Assembly: GCA_946699065.1 (NCBI GenBank) | Contig: CAMPDV010001299.1 | Coordinates: forward strand, 1 to 64,000 | Direction of reading: 5' to 3' | From: Loxodes magnus | Lineage: Eukaryota; Ciliophora; Karyorelictea; Loxodida; Loxodidae | DNA length: 64,000 nucleotides | In this document: positions 1 through 11,778 of the stretch, one piece after another | Position numbering within the stretch: the first letter of the stretch is position 1 | How the letters are laid out: the number at the start of each line of letters is the position of its first letter | Position numbers and translations under genes: made by a program | Notes under the pieces: generated by a model | The model's input: only the letters and a program-made list of their open reading frames with translations | Databases searched by the model: none | Told to the model about the DNA's origin: nothing

Positions 1-1
1 C

Positions 2-757
2 TATATAATAAAGATTTGAGATTTCTCATTAAAAAGTCCTAAATAATTTTATTTTCCTAGATTGACTAAAGAAGATTCAAAGGGGACAGTAAATAAATTT
101 TATGTAACTACATAACTCAAAGGATTGAATAGAAACTTATTTCTAAGAACATAAGACTCAACACTACCATTTTTTAACTAAAAATAAAAGCCAAACATAA
201 GAAAAATATTTTTAGTTTAAAATTTGGTATAAATAAGAAAAAAAATCATAATAAATGGTCTTTAATCTGATTTTCAAGCTCAAAGATTGCTGGATTTATT
301 GATGAAAGGCTGCAAATAAGTAAATTTTAAATTAAAATGTGAAAAGAACGATGTTTGCATAAAAAGCCAAATATCTCTTAAGAAATTATGTACTTTAAAA
401 GAATAAAAAATTGAAGAGTTATAAAATCTGAAATAAGCAAACATTTCTATTTTACTAGGAAAAAAATAGCAAAAAATAATTAAGAGTTATAACAAATTAT
501 AATCAGGTTATTCAATGAATAATACATGTATTGCTTTTAAGGTAACCAAAATTTAATAAGAGTCTCTAAATTTAAATAAATCTAAATTTGTAGCAAAGAA
601 ACTTGATAGAAAATGAGATAAAGACAAAAAGGTGGAAAATTATGACTTTAATAATTTTCAAAATAGTTATTTTAATAAAAATAAAGAAAGATATAATAAA
701 GCTCTTTTATTCTAAAATAAAATATTAAGAAAAAATTTAAAAAGGAATATATTATAA
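2..757 (+). CDS. hypothetical protein, 5' end outside window
   Basis: With TAA/TAG as Gln and TGA as Trp, the second frame is open from the window edge to about 757. It gives a basic, charged protein, with stretches such as TLKEQKIEELQNLKQ and KKLDRKWDKDKKVENYD. It has far more Lys, Glu, Asp and Gly than the surrounding AT-rich DNA would give by chance. Two in-frame TGA codons (in IWDFS and RKWDKD) read as Trp. No domain is recognised. The coding look fades near 757, where A+T rises; no in-frame TGA marks an end there, so the 3' limit is approximate. It could be an old remnant rather than a live gene. Confidence 0.45.
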
Positions 758-937
758 ATATATATCTATGATAAAATATTTATTTTTTTATTTTATACTT
801 TTTTCATTATTTATGAATTTAAAAGTAAGTTAAAGAGAATAATCTTTTGTAAGATATTTTAAAATATATCCATAAACGCTAGCATATTTACAATTAAGAT
901 AAAATTTATTTTATAAAGTTTATTAATTATAATTGAA

Positions 938-1226
938 AAGATGGTGGGAGCTGAGAATGACCTTCGTGACAACACTTTCTTGTTTTATGGCTAGGAATAA
1001 GTTCCTTTCCTGTCGCTGAGAAAGTCCCTGGCCAGAGTCATTTTCTGAAGGGAACACAGTTTTTAAGATTATCCACTCTTGGTAGGGACTTGAAGCCTGG
1101 CTGCTCATAGCGATGGAGCTCCCTCGCAGCTGTGCCTGGAGCACAGCAGGATATCCCTGTTATTCCATAAAAAGAGAGCGTCGGGTCGTGTAATCGGAAA
1201 GGAGCTTCCGGTGCAAAAGCTTTTTT
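938..1226 (+). ncRNA. GC-rich RNA-like repeat, copy 1 (SINE or retrocopied Pol III RNA)
   Basis: A sharply bounded block near 50% GC in AT-rich DNA, ending in TTTTTT (1221-1226) like a Pol III terminator. It is followed by an AAATAAATAAAT tail of the kind left by LINE-driven retrotransposition. A second copy lies at 9898-10185, about 92% identical by eye. The copies differ by single-base indels that destroy any shared frame, so it is not protein-coding. The 3' end can fold as a CGGAA...TTCCG hairpin, and TGGCTAGGA resembles a Pol III A box. It matched no RNA family I could recall (5S, U1, U2, SRP, RNase P). Confidence 0.6.
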
Positions 1227-1630
1227 AGTTAAAATAAATAAATAAATATTTATTAATTATTGTTGTTTAAATGAAATATTTTCTGCCTAAAGATATAAAC
1301 TTAAATAAACTTTTTTTTAATCTAATAATGTAAATTATCAAATTAAAAGAAATATAATTTTTTCTGTTCCTTAAGATATTTCATTATCTATTTAAATAGC
1401 TAAATTATTTAGAGAATGTTCTTAAAAATATTTAAAGTCTTAGATTATTTTATTTATATTTAAAGATAACTAAATAAAATTTTTATTTTAAATAATAGAA
1501 GAAATGGACAGAGAAGAAGGTTAATATTTATTTAAAATTATTATCTGACAAATTAAATTAATTTAATCATTTATTACCTTTTCACTTATATATATAAGCG
1601 TTCTTCACTAATTTTCTTTCTAATTCAATA

Positions 1631-2396
1631 ATGTTTCCTAAAATAAAAGAATAGAATAGTTATAGAAGATACTTAGCTGATGAAGCATAGTAACAAAATT
1701 TACCAAAGAAGAATTTAATTGATTTATGCTTTAATAATTTAGATAGTTCAAAGCTATTAATTTATTAGTTAAATTTTGTATAAAGAAATAAGAATTTTAA
1801 CTAAAATAGGGGTACTTAATTATTTAATTTTCCTTTCTAATTCTATTCAAATGATCAATATTCTAAATCATCTTATCATTTTTAGACTTTCATTTTAAAT
1901 GTAAGACAGAATAATTTCAAAAAGTTATATAATTTTTAGGCTTAAAGTTAGACCATAATTAGTAATAAAATTTATATATGTATTATTAAAAATAGCTATC
2001 AAGGACAAGTATAATTGTTAGTAATATTTTAGAAATATTTGATAGTGATCACTAAACACTTTTATAAAACTTAATTTTCATAAGAATGCTAGGATAGATT
2101 AATATTTATTCCTGTTTTAAGCATTTTTCTATTTATTATTTAAAATCACTTTATAAATAAGATTATCTAATAGCTTTTTACTGTAATAGGATTTATTCAA
2201 TAAATTCTAAAATAATTAAAATTAAATCTTTTAATTAAAATCACTAAAAGTCATTCAATTATTAATAAATCAACAGATGCTTCAACCATGGTTTATTAAA
2301 AGTTAGTTTATTTAACTAAAAAGCTAGACTTCATGAAAACACTTTAAATTCAATATAATAACTTTTTCATACATTTCAATTTTAAGCAAAGAAAAA
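1631..2396 (+). CDS. possible hypothetical ORF
   Basis: From an ATG at 1631 the frame stays open for more than 250 codons without a TGA, running up to the element at 2399. The first 60 codons look most like protein (MFPKIKEQNSYRRYLADE, then LDSSKLLIYQLNFVQRNK). The later part is poor in Gly, Asp and Glu and may be non-coding. No domain is recognised. Chance openness is possible in this genome. Confidence 0.25.
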
Positions 2397-2398
2397 AA

Positions 2399-2977
2399 AT
2401 GGATTAATCTCTTCGACTCTCAAAAAATTAACTTAGAAACCTAAAGAGAAAAGCGGCAAAAGAAATTTAGAAAAAATAATAACAATAGGAGGAGTCAAGC
2501 TCTTCTTCAGAAGGTAAAGTTATGGTAGGATAAATAGAGATAAGTTAACCTAAAAACGAAACTAATCAAAAACTTTAAATTTAATTAGACCAAATGTAAA
2601 AAGTAATCTCAAATTATGAAGAAACAACTTACAACTTAGGCGAAAAAATACGGGAACTAATGAGTAACATAAAAGATTAGAACAACGAATTACTAATACT
2701 TAGAAGATAACTTATTTGTAGCAAATTAATAACGGAATAATAACTCTGAACTTAATCATAATAAAATTTTAAATAAGACACAAAAATGGAAATAGAAAAA
2801 ATACCAATAGAATTAAAAACAGAATTGAATCCAGAAAAAGAAATGATTGATACAAGTTTCATTAAAAGATTAGAAAATATAGAAAATAAATTATCATAAA
2901 AAAGAACGAAATAAAGACAATAATACAAACTATGCTGATGCTGCAAATCAAATCAACATATTTTAAAAAACTGTTGA
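2399..2977 (+). CDS. ORF1-type coiled-coil, CCHC zinc-knuckle protein of a short non-LTR element
   Basis: An intact 192-codon frame from ATG 2399 to TGA 2975. The middle (about residues 60-110) is a heptad-like Leu/Ile coiled coil. The C-terminus is an exact CCHC knuckle, C-x2-C-x4-H-x4-C, read as CWCCKSNQHILKNC, and the stop follows immediately. One x2 residue of the knuckle is itself an in-frame TGA read as Trp, so the protein makes sense only in the reassigned code. CCHC plus coiled coil is typical of LINE ORF1 RNA chaperones; no RT accompanies it. A structured non-coding 3' part and an (ATT)n tail follow, so the whole unit looks like an ORF1-only retroelement. Confidence 0.7.
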
Positions 2978-3235
2978 TAATGAAAGAAAATAAACGAATA
3001 AGAGCAGAAAAGAACATGGAGACAACTCAATAAACTATGAATAACTCCAACAGGGATCTACAAATAAAAGCATTTTGCAAGAGCACTTGAACGGTTACAG
3101 TGGCAACCTTCCACTTAATAAAAAGGTCGTGGATCACACCCACGTTAAAAAAACTGTCCGCAGGAACTGGTTGCAATTCCAGAGAATGCAAAACTCTACT
3201 AACTTTAAGTATATTATTATTATTATTATTGATAT
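2978..3235 (+). mobile_element. structured 3' end of the short ORF1 element, with (ATT)n tail
   Basis: A GC-richer tail after the ORF, from about 3045, carrying paired segments such as AGTGGCAACCTTCCACT and CTGGTTGCAATTCCAG, then (ATT)n at about 3210-3230. A related arrangement recurs at 32.63-32.87 kb and more weakly at 37.80-37.94 kb. The terminal stem recalls a tRNA T-arm (GGTTNNANNCC), so the 3' end may be tRNA-derived. It abuts the LINE that starts near 3240. Confidence 0.5.
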
Positions 3236-3353
3236 ATTAAAAAATGGTTAGCTTCAAGAAGGGTTTTTATACCACCTCCTCAGAGTAGGAGAGAAAACCT
3301 GAAGCACTTTCTTTTACCACGTCTTTGCTTTAATTATTCCAACCTTCTTTATT

Positions 3354-4460
3354 ATGCATGGAAACCAGACTAATGCAAGACCTCAGACTACGCAGGATCA
3401 AACTAACTGACCGAACGAACACGAAATAATAGAACGAATAATAGAAAAAAAAATAGCAATATACCCATGATTGGTCGAACTGTACTAAAAGGAGGAGCAC
3501 AAAATAAGAAAGGAATGTGGCAAAAAAAGAAAACAACCTAAGTAATAATTTAACAAAATAATGAACAACTTATTTCAGCCAACGTCCCTGAAGAATAAAT
3601 GTAAAGGGTCTACTAAAATGCCTATGATGATTTATCAGAAATGGTGGCAGCAATTTACTTTAACCATTACTTGGAAAACACTGATTTAGTAGAGAAAAAG
3701 GCCAAAGACTAAGAAGTTATACAAGTGTTTAGAAATCAAATATGGAAGGATTACGGACAAGCAGTGGCGAAGTTCATAGTGAAATAAAACGGAATTGTAT
3801 ACGTGGTATTTAACAATGAAGAAAGATACTAACATTTCACTTAATTCAGGGAATGAACGTTCAAAGGAGTTAGAATTCCTATCTAAGCTAGAAACTAATT
3901 GGAATATTTTGACATTCATAACTACCCAATTTACTTCACAATCAACGAATACTCAAATATGAAGGAAGTAATGGAAATAATAAGATAATATGGAAAATCA
4001 AGAGGAGAGATATGGCATACATATCCAAACACAACAATGCTAACAGGGAGCAGTGTAGTCTACCTAGATTTAAAGGATGTAGACGAAGCAAAAAGGATAC
4101 CAGAAGTAATAGATTTGAATGGAAACAAAATGAGAATATAACACCCAGTAAATTTTATCTGCTGCCTATGTAAAGTGAAAGGGCACACAGACCAGCAATG
4201 CAGAAGGGTAGAAGCGGCAAAAAGGAAAAAGCTACATACAAGAGAATTAGAGATGCTTGAAGGAGAAGTTATTTTAACAATAAACAAACCAGATTTTGAA
4301 GCAAATCAAGCAAATAAGAGGATAATTGGAGAAGAAGAATAAATGATTATAGAGGAATCAAGGGAAGAAGAGAAGGAAATAAAATGAGGAGAATAGAAAA
4401 ATAATTAAAACAACTAAACAATTAAATAATAAAAAGTTTTTTATGCTTAAAGAATAAATA
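3354..4460 (+). CDS. LINE ORF1 protein with CCHC zinc knuckle
   Basis: It begins MHGNQTNARPQTTQDQ at ATG 3354. One frame change near 3530 separates this from the main body (NVPEEQMQRVYQNAYDD onward). Residues before the knuckle alternate strands and helices (GIVYVVFNNEERYQHF, later SSVVYLDLKDVDEAKRI) and could be an RRM-like fold; that is inference. The knuckle at about 4158-4201 reads CCLCKVKGHTDQQC, exactly C-x2-C-x4-H-x4-C. It probably binds element RNA in an RNP, as ORF1 proteins do. The downstream 4.46-5.05 kb is a Lys/Glu/Gln-rich, low-complexity stretch between ORF1 and the endonuclease. Confidence 0.7.
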
Positions 4461-5044
4461 AAAATTATTTTTCATCAAAATGGAATTGGACATATGTAAG
4501 ACAGAGGGATAGAGAAATGTTCAAATAATTAAATAAAATAGAAAACAATCAACTAAATAATAAGATATACCATAAAGCAAATTAGAGAAAAGGATAGGAT
4601 AGATGATAGTAAAAACGCTAAACCCTAACAAAAGAAATAAGAAATAAACAAAATAGTATAATGGAGTATGTCAGGAAAAACGTAAATAAAGAAAAAAAGC
4701 AAAAAGAAATAGAACAAACTCAAGAAGAAAAAGAATAAGATGCAAGATAAAAGTGAGAAGAAAGAAGTAAATTGAAGCAAACTTCAATGAGAATGTACTA
4801 TGCTAAGAAACCGATAAACAAAAATGAACAATTATCCGACTTCAACTAATAGGAAAAGGAAAAAGAAGAAGATTAGAATAGATAAGAAGAAGGAAAGGTA
4901 GATAATAAGATGAAAAAGACAAAAAAGGGGAAAGAACTAATAAAGAAAATAATATGGAAGCATAGAATGATAGATAAGAAGAAGAAAAGGTGGAGAAGGA
5001 AGATGAATAAAAAGAAGAATAAGGTGAAGAGGAAGTAGAGGGAA

Positions 5045-8000
5045 TGAGTGTAAAAAAAGATTAAGAATAAGTCATAAAAATAGGGACAGCAAATGTTAGG
5101 GGAGTAAGAAGTGCAAAAGAGGCACTAGCCAAATTCATGACTCAAAAAAGTATCCACATAATGGCAATATAAGAAATTTAGATTGAAGACTAAAAAGATA
5201 TGTGTAATATAGCAGGATATAAAAACTTAATAAATGTGGGATCAAAAAAAGGAAAAGGAGTAGCATTCTATATTAGAAACGACATATGTAAGGAGATCAG
5301 AGAGATATAGAATGAAGTAAACCAAATGACGCTCTTTGGAGGAGCGAGAGTAATGGCAATAGAAATAATGAAATAATTAGCAGTAATAAATGTCTACGCT
5401 CCTGTTGTAAATAACAACGAACAGTATGAGCCTTTCTATAATTTAGTGAATGAATTTAAACTATAAGCAATAGAAAAAAGGACTTAATATAATGATAATA
5501 GGAGACTGAAATGCGCACATAGAAAAATGACTGCCAAAGAAAACAAACTCAGCAGGAAAGAGAATGACACAGTTTATGGAACAGAATAATTTAATATGCC
5601 TAGACTCAACTGAAATAGGTACCTTTATTCACTAAAACAATGAGTATAAAATAGATTACTTTTTAATCGAAGAGAGTATGAGAGAAAAGGTGTTAAAGAA
5701 TGATTTTTATTACTCATACGTAATAGGTGACCATATGCCTGGTATTATATAGGTAAAGATGGGTAAAGAAGTAAGAAAGCCATAAAAGATAGCAAAAATA
5801 AACTACCTACTATTAAAGAAAAAAGATATATAAGAAAAATTTGAAAGATTTATACAAGAAATCTCTAAGAAGAAGAAATTGATAACCTAAACGGCACATA
5901 GACTTATAAATGATGAAAGAAAAAGATATAAGAAGGAGTTTAAATAGTATGTGGAAAATTCAAAACATAAAACTCTAAGATATATAAATATTCAGAAACA
6001 ACAAAATAGTGTAATAAAATCTTTAGAAAATGCAGCAAACAATTAAAATAAAGGGTAAAGAACAGAGAACAAATAAATGAAAATCAATAAATTGAGAATC
6101 AAAGAGAATACCAAAGAGTAAGATAAGAATACATTTAATCAAGAAAAAAAGATAAAAGAAACTAACTAAACCTATTTATGGACAATGTAAATAAAGGAAG
6201 TCTAACAGATATGTGGAAGAAACTAAAAAGCTTACTTAACAGAAAAAATAATTAATGAGTACGCTTATTAAAAGAAGATGTTAATACTTTCAGGGATGAA
6301 TGGTAGAAACTGTATGAAGATGGCGATAATACGCTACCAACTAAATTCTTAAACAAGAGATAAATAGTGGTAAACGAATATGAAATTTGAGAAATCATCA
6401 ACCAATTGGCGAAATGAAAAGCAGCAGGACCTGATGAAATACAAGTAGGCACAATATTAGCAGGTGGGAAAAAACTAGCAGAAGTAACATGTAAAATGAT
6501 AGTTAAGATGATTTAAGAGGGAGTAATACCTTAAGAGATGAAATAATAATACATAATATTAATATACAAAAAAGGAGGACAGATGAACCCGATGAATTAT
6601 AGACCAATCTCTTTACTGAATCATACTTTAAAAATAGTAGATGCATGAATTTTCTAGCAACTATAAGGATATCTGCATAATGATGAAAGCGAATATTAAT
6701 ATTGTTTTAAAAAAGGAAAATCATGCTCACTATAAATTTTCAACCTAAGAACAGTATAGGAATGGTCAATACGGAACAAAAAAGATGTTTTCGTAATATT
6801 TGTTGATTTTTAGAAAGCGTACGACTCGGTGCAAAGAAAAGTTATATGATAAATCCTAAACGATCTAAAAGTACCGGAATAGATAATTAAACTCCTAGCA
6901 AACTTCTACTGTGAAGAAGAAATTAAACTTAAAATCAATGAATAAATAGCAAAATCATTCGCGACAAATAAAGGACTAAAACAGGGAAGCATAACGTCGC
7001 CAAGACTATTTAACTTAATAATAGCAAGACTTCTCCATAGCTTGGAAGATTAAAAGCTAGGAATTACGATAGACTTTAAAAACGAAGAGGGATGAACACA
7101 AGAAATATATACAGGATGTTTTGCATATGCAGATGACCTAGCCTTAATAAGTGAATGAGATTAATTAGAGGAAGTAATCAAAAATTTAACCTCATGGGCA
7201 GAAAAATACAAACTGGAAATTGCAGATAAAACAAAATGAATGATATGAAAAGCAGCAGAAAATAGAAACTGAGAAAATATAGGCAATACTATTGAGGTGG
7301 GAAACTTAAGAATCGAAAGAGTAACGTCCTTTTAGTACTTAGGGCATATAATAGAAGAAACCATCAGCTTTGAAAAACACATGGAGAACAGACTAGAAGC
7401 AGCATAAAAGATGTAAACATGAATACTGGGTAAAATAACAATGAATAAGGGATTAACACCATATAACGAATAATGATAAAAACGTTCGTAAGCTCAGTAT
7501 TCAGCTATGGGACAGAAGTTATCCCATATTGTGAATAATTTGTAGGAAAATAAGTGATGGAACAATTAGAAATAATATAGAGAAGATCTTTACGAGCAAT
7601 CATAGATGCCCCCTTTCTAAGTGTAAAATGAGATGCTAGAATACGAGTTACATTTTATGAAATTTAAACATTACCTATGGCTGAAAACGCTGAGATTAAG
7701 AGGCAGACTAATAGGTAACTAAGGAAAAACAGTAGATGGATTAATGTTCGACCTAAGTAAAGAAGAGAACTTTATTTTCGAACAATACTGCACGACAATA
7801 AAATTAGAATTAAAAATTGAAGACAAAAATATATATATAGATGATGGTAATAATAATCAAAAAGGGAAGAAAAACATTAATCGTGCAATTTGAGAACATA
7901 GAGTATACATAGAAGATAGAGAAAGAATGGAGTAAATGATAACAACTCTACAGTATAGAAAAACATGATTTGATGAATATGTACTAGGACCACCCAACTA

Positions 8001-8672
8001 CCTGAGATACAATAAAAATAGAAAAGAAGAAATATGCTACATATTTAGAATAAGAACGAGATGTAATGGGAGCCAGGATTGTTTAAAAGAAAGACACCTA
8101 GTTGCGACAAGCAAATGCCCTTTCTGTAATGATGCAAGAGAAAACGAAAGGCATATCATAGAAAAATGCTCAGAATACAAAGAAAGTAGATAAATATGTA
8201 TTAGAAAGTTAAGAACAATAGGAGTAGAAAGACAAGGAATGGAACTATTTGATATAATATGAGGTACGGCAAAATTCGAAAAATTCATTAGAACCTAAGA
8301 AGAGTAAAAAAGAGCTAAAGCTGAATTGATAATGAAAGATTATATCAAAAACATATTAGAAAAACGAAAAAAAGGATACTTAGAAAAGAAAATTGAATGA
8401 AAAAAAGAAATAGGAAAAGATTATAGAGCAGGAAAAGGAAAGTTTTTATGAGTTTATAAAAGCTTGATTAAGAAGAAAAGAATTAGAAACGAAAATTAGC
8501 AAAGTATGTAAAAAAAATAATGGACGCTTGTAACAAAGAATCAATAAAACGTAGATAGATAGAAGACAGAAGAGCAAGAGATAATGAAGAAGAAAATGAT
8601 GAAGATATGGAACTAATAAGAGAAAAATTTTTATTACCTGAAGGCTTACTTGAAGAAATAGACATGTATTGA
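5045..8672 (+). CDS. LINE ORF2: AP-like endonuclease and reverse transcriptase
   Basis: The APE domain shows TANVRG, QEI (catalytic Glu), NVYAPV, GDWNAH, a T...IDYF segment and GDHMP, the expected N/E/Y/D/H series; the Trp in GDWNAH is TGA. The RT follows: KAAGPDEI, NYRPISLLN, VIFVDFQKAYDSV (Gln is TAG), LKQGSITSPRLF and FAYADDLALI with the catalytic Asp pair. The C-terminus has CPFCNDARENERH then IIEKC, the terminal zinc motif of this enzyme class. It nicks target DNA and primes reverse transcription there. Frame changes near 5.49 kb, near 6.2 kb, near 7.47 kb and again before the zinc motif show it is no longer intact. Confidence 0.85.
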
Positions 8673-8682
8673 AACATTTATT

Positions 8683-8745
8683 AAAGAGCTGCGCACCAAC
8701 GAGGTGCTACGCGCTCTATAATCAAATTTATTTATTTATTAAATA
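8683..8745 (+). repeat. LINE 3'-terminal hairpin and TTTA tail
   Basis: AGAGCTGCGCACC pairs with GGTGCTACGCGCTCT around a short loop, followed by an AAATTTATTTATTTATT-like tail. The same hairpin occurs at 21683-21717 (-), 24251-24287 (-), 35945-35985 (+) and 54518-54555 (+). It is probably the RNA element recognised by the LINE reverse transcriptase. Confidence 0.75.
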
Positions 8746-9017
8746 TTTCATCAAGTCTCTTATATAATTAGATATTGAAATTATAAAAAAATATATCAGG
8801 ACATAGATTAGGATTTTACAAGGTTCCAGAGTTAACAACATCATAAAATGGCTTGGATTCAGCAAAAGGGAACCGAAAAGATAACCCTTCGATTGAGACT
8901 TCCACTTTGAAAATTACTAAGAAATAGGCTATAAATATAATATACTAGAAAGTCTTTGATTTCATCACAGAACAACAAATAAACTATGATTAGCATTGTA
9001 AATGGTGCTATACCTCT

Positions 9018-9371
9018 ATGAAGAGGTCAAAAAATAAAAATTTAATGGAAAAATTTGAATTAGCAGAACAAATAGAGTCGAGATTCATGATTTAAGCAGG
9101 AGAATTTAAAGTCTTCAGAAATATGATTCAAGACTAGAGTAATCAAAATTAAGCCTAATAGTAAACTAGAATGATTTAAACGTTTAAATTAAAAAATAGT
9201 AGAAATTAATTAAAGCTACAACATTAAACTAACCAATAGGATTAAAGAAATAACTCAATGATAATAGAAAACAATTTGGAGTTAGAGCAAGTCACGATAT
9301 CGAAACCTATGAAAAATAATAAACCACTTAAGAAGAAGTGCTACTGCTGTAGGATTTAAAATAATTTATAT
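9018..9371 (+). CDS. truncated ORF1-like remnant
   Basis: Open from ATG 9018 (MKRSKNKNLMEKFELAEQIE...) through a Gln/Asn-rich middle with no TGA. It ends in KKKCYCCRI, the first half of a CCHC knuckle (C-x2-C); the His and last Cys are missing. The order (charged helix, Gln-rich linker, terminal knuckle) matches the ORFs at 2.4 and 60.5 kb, so this is probably a 3'-truncated relative. The preceding 8.80-9.01 kb is GC-richer and may be the element's 5' end. Confidence 0.4.
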
Positions 9372-9897
9372 TGAAATTTTATTTATTTTAGAAAGCTGTT
9401 TACATTTGATTTATCATAAATAATAATAAACTATTAATAATTTATTTAATTTTATTAAACCTTTTAAGATTATTTCTATATTTTTTAACTATTTTATTTA
9501 TATAAAAATTTACCTTATATTATTTATCCTCAGAGTTATTTTAAGAAAATATAAATTCTAAGAAAAAAAAGTTTACAAATCTTTAAATAAATACTCACCA
9601 ATATAACGATAAAAGTATCTTAAATACTTAAGATATTAATAAACATTTATAACAATTATTTAGCATTAAAATATCTTTAACTTTATAACTTAAATTACTC
9701 TCTAAAAATATAAATAAAAATGTAAATTTATAAAATATAAATAAGTTTTAACTAACAGCAAAATTAATAATTAATTTCTTAGTTAATATTTATTTAATGT
9801 TTATATTATTGCTACTAATATAAAATATTATTTTAGACCTGAGCATCTAGTTTCTTTTAGCAATGCTATATTATATATTTTTATCTAAATAATTTAA

Positions 9898-10185
9898 AAG
9901 ATGGTGGGAGCTGAGAATGACTTCGTGACTAAACTTTCTGGTTTTATGGCTAGGAACAAGTTCCTTTCCTGTCGCTGAGAAAGTCCCTGTTCAGAGTCAT
10001 TTTCTGAAGGGAACACTGTCTTTAGGATTATCCGCTCTTGGTAGGGGCTTGAAGCCTGGCTGTTCATAGCGATGGAGCTCCCTCGCAGCTGTGCCTGAAG
10101 TACAACTGGATATCCCCGTTATTCCATAAAAAGAGAGCATCGGGTCGTGCAATCAGAAAGGAGTTTCCGGTGCAAAAACTTTTTT
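9898..10185 (+). ncRNA. GC-rich RNA-like repeat, copy 2
   Basis: Second copy of the block at 938-1226, same orientation, starting at the same AAGATGGTGGGAG and ending in TTTTTT (10180-10185). The tail here is ATTAATTAATTAATTA rather than AAAT repeats. A different tail with the same body argues for two separate insertions rather than one tandem copy. About 22 differences over 285 positions by eye. Confidence 0.6.
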
Positions 10186-10699
10186 AGTTGAAATTAATTA
10201 ATTAATTATTATCTACCTAATTTTTTAATTTATCTTTACTATTTTATTACTAAATCTGATTATTAAATAAATCTATATTTTATAGAATAGAGTCGGACTA
10301 GAAAAAAATTTAATGCTTTCAGTACTTTTAAGATTTAATTAGAAATACTAAAGATATTAAAAATTAATGCTAGTTATTTTAAAACTATTTTAGATAGATA
10401 AATTTTATTAATATATTCTTTAAATTACTTTACTCAACAAAAGCTTAAACTAATTTCTATACAATATATATTAAAAATATCTACATTGAGATAATATCTC
10501 AGCTAATTTAAAACTTATTGATTCTAAGTAGCTTGCTATTTTTCAAATTTTTATATTTTAGACTTTAATTTGATCAAAATAAATGAGTGCAAATTATAAA
10601 GATAAATTAGAGCTAGTAAGCATTAATTTTAGTTTATAATTAATTAATTAAATGTAACTATAAAGATTAGTTTCATATTTAATTAGAGAAAATGTTTCC

Positions 10700-11674
10700 T
10701 CAAATTAAAGCGATAACAATTTTTATATTCATTGCTTAAATTTTCATTTCTTCATTTGAATCAAGTTCAAACTGAGATAATTCTTCCTTCCCTTCAATAA
10801 GCTCATAAAGTTGTTCTTCTGTCTTCTTGTAATTTTTCTCCAGCATCTTTAATTAAATTCTAAGGTTATCATTGTCCTTTTGAAGCTATTTATTTTTTTA
10901 CTATTAATTACCAAAACCCTGTTTGAGTAATGTCACACATGAAACAACTAAAACTGGGCCCCCTCTGTAAATACCTCCAAAGTAGTTACAATATAGCCTC
11001 TTTGATGCATCAAATTCTTTTCGGTGTTGCTCAAACACTCATTTTTCACTTTAGACTTTATCTCCATAAATGTCTAGTATTTTGTCAGCAATAACAACAT
11101 TTTATTACGGGCTTGAAGTAAAGTTTTTATTGTATTTAAATTTTTTATTCAATTTCAATCTTATCTGTTTGAAGTTAGTTTTTTTAATTTGTAATTGGAC
11201 TTCTTCTTCAATTTTATATGGATTTGCTGCTAGGTCTTTTTCAATTAGAAAATTTAGAAGTTAAGGTTTCAATTTAAAACTAAACTTAATTTATCTAGCA
11301 TCGATTCCCTTTTTTATCTAACAAAAGAAGCCGAAAATTTTAGTTTTCCGCTTCAGGATCTATATTTTTGTATTAATTTTCTTAATTAAGGAATAAAGCT
11401 AAATAAAGTCTTTGCTCATGGGATTTCTCAAGTTTTTTCAGTTTGTTAGGAAATCAGTATTTCCCAATCCTTAACAGGAGTAGATTTATCTTTTTTTATT
11501 TTTTTTGATACTTGTTAGTTAAAATTGAGCTATTAGGTTAGAATTAAAGGTTTAGATTATTTGATTTTTCTCCATATTATTTAGTTTTATAGTTAAAAGA
11601 TAGATTTTATTATTAATAGAATAATAGAAAATAAATAAAGTTATTATTTCATTTTCTATATTTAGTTTATCCAT
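10700..11674 (-). CDS. hypothetical 324-residue protein with C-terminal coiled coil
   Basis: An uninterrupted frame of exactly 325 codons from ATG (11674) to TGA (10700-10702). It reads TAA/TAG as Gln and two internal TGA as Trp (TNWKNLRN, SEKWVFEQ). Residues 1-30 are hydrophobic and weakly coding, so the true start may be the Met of MEKNQII downstream. A central region (LAANPYKIEEEVQLQIKK; ADKILDIYGDKV) is followed by YFGGIYRGGPVLVV, then a coiled coil of about 60 residues (LQKDNDNLRIQLKMLEK). No family is recognised. It lies tail-on to nothing obvious and its 5' end is 33 bp from tRNA-Pro. The even Glu/Asp/Lys content makes a real gene likely. Confidence 0.65.
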
Positions 11675-11706
11675 TTATTACTAAATTATTTCCATAAAAT
11701 CAAAAA

Positions 11707-11778
11707 GGGCTGTTCCGGGAATTGAACCCGGGACCTCTCGCACCCTAAGCGAGAATCATACCACTAGACCAAACAACC
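11707..11778 (-). tRNA. tRNA-Pro (AGG)
   Basis: A cloverleaf of 72 nt. The acceptor pairs GGTTGTT with AACAGCC. The anticodon arm CTCGC-TTAGGGT-GCGAG gives anticodon AGG. The T arm is CCGGG-TTCAATT-CCCGG and the discriminator is C. A TTTTT terminator follows at 11706-11702. An identical gene lies inverted at 62006-62077, with matching upstream flank. Confidence 0.95.

Larger units (their letters stand above)
3240..8745 (+). mobile_element. LINE-1 of this window: near full-length two-ORF non-LTR retrotransposon, APE class
   Basis: The 5' end shares a motif (AATGGTT...AAGAAGGGTTTTTATACCACCTCCT-like) with the short elements at 14.96 kb and, inverted, 61.1 kb. ORF1 carries a CCHC knuckle. ORF2 carries an APE endonuclease, an RT and a CX2CX8HX4C zinc motif. 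The 3' end is a GC-rich hairpin (8683-8717) with a TTTA-rich tail. Copies of that hairpin end the SINEs at 21.7, 24.3 and 54.5 kb. Three or so frame breaks are visible, so the copy is probably dead but young. The domain order resembles L2/CR1/Jockey-like clades. I did not fix the clade. Confidence 0.85.

Noticed and set aside
923-1144. Minus-strand standard-code ORF in the GC-rich block
   Set aside because: The second copy at 9.9 kb has indels that break this frame; the block behaves as RNA or SINE.
3207-3232. (ATT)n run as an independent microsatellite
   Set aside because: It sits exactly at the 3' end of the short ORF1 element and is better explained as its tail.
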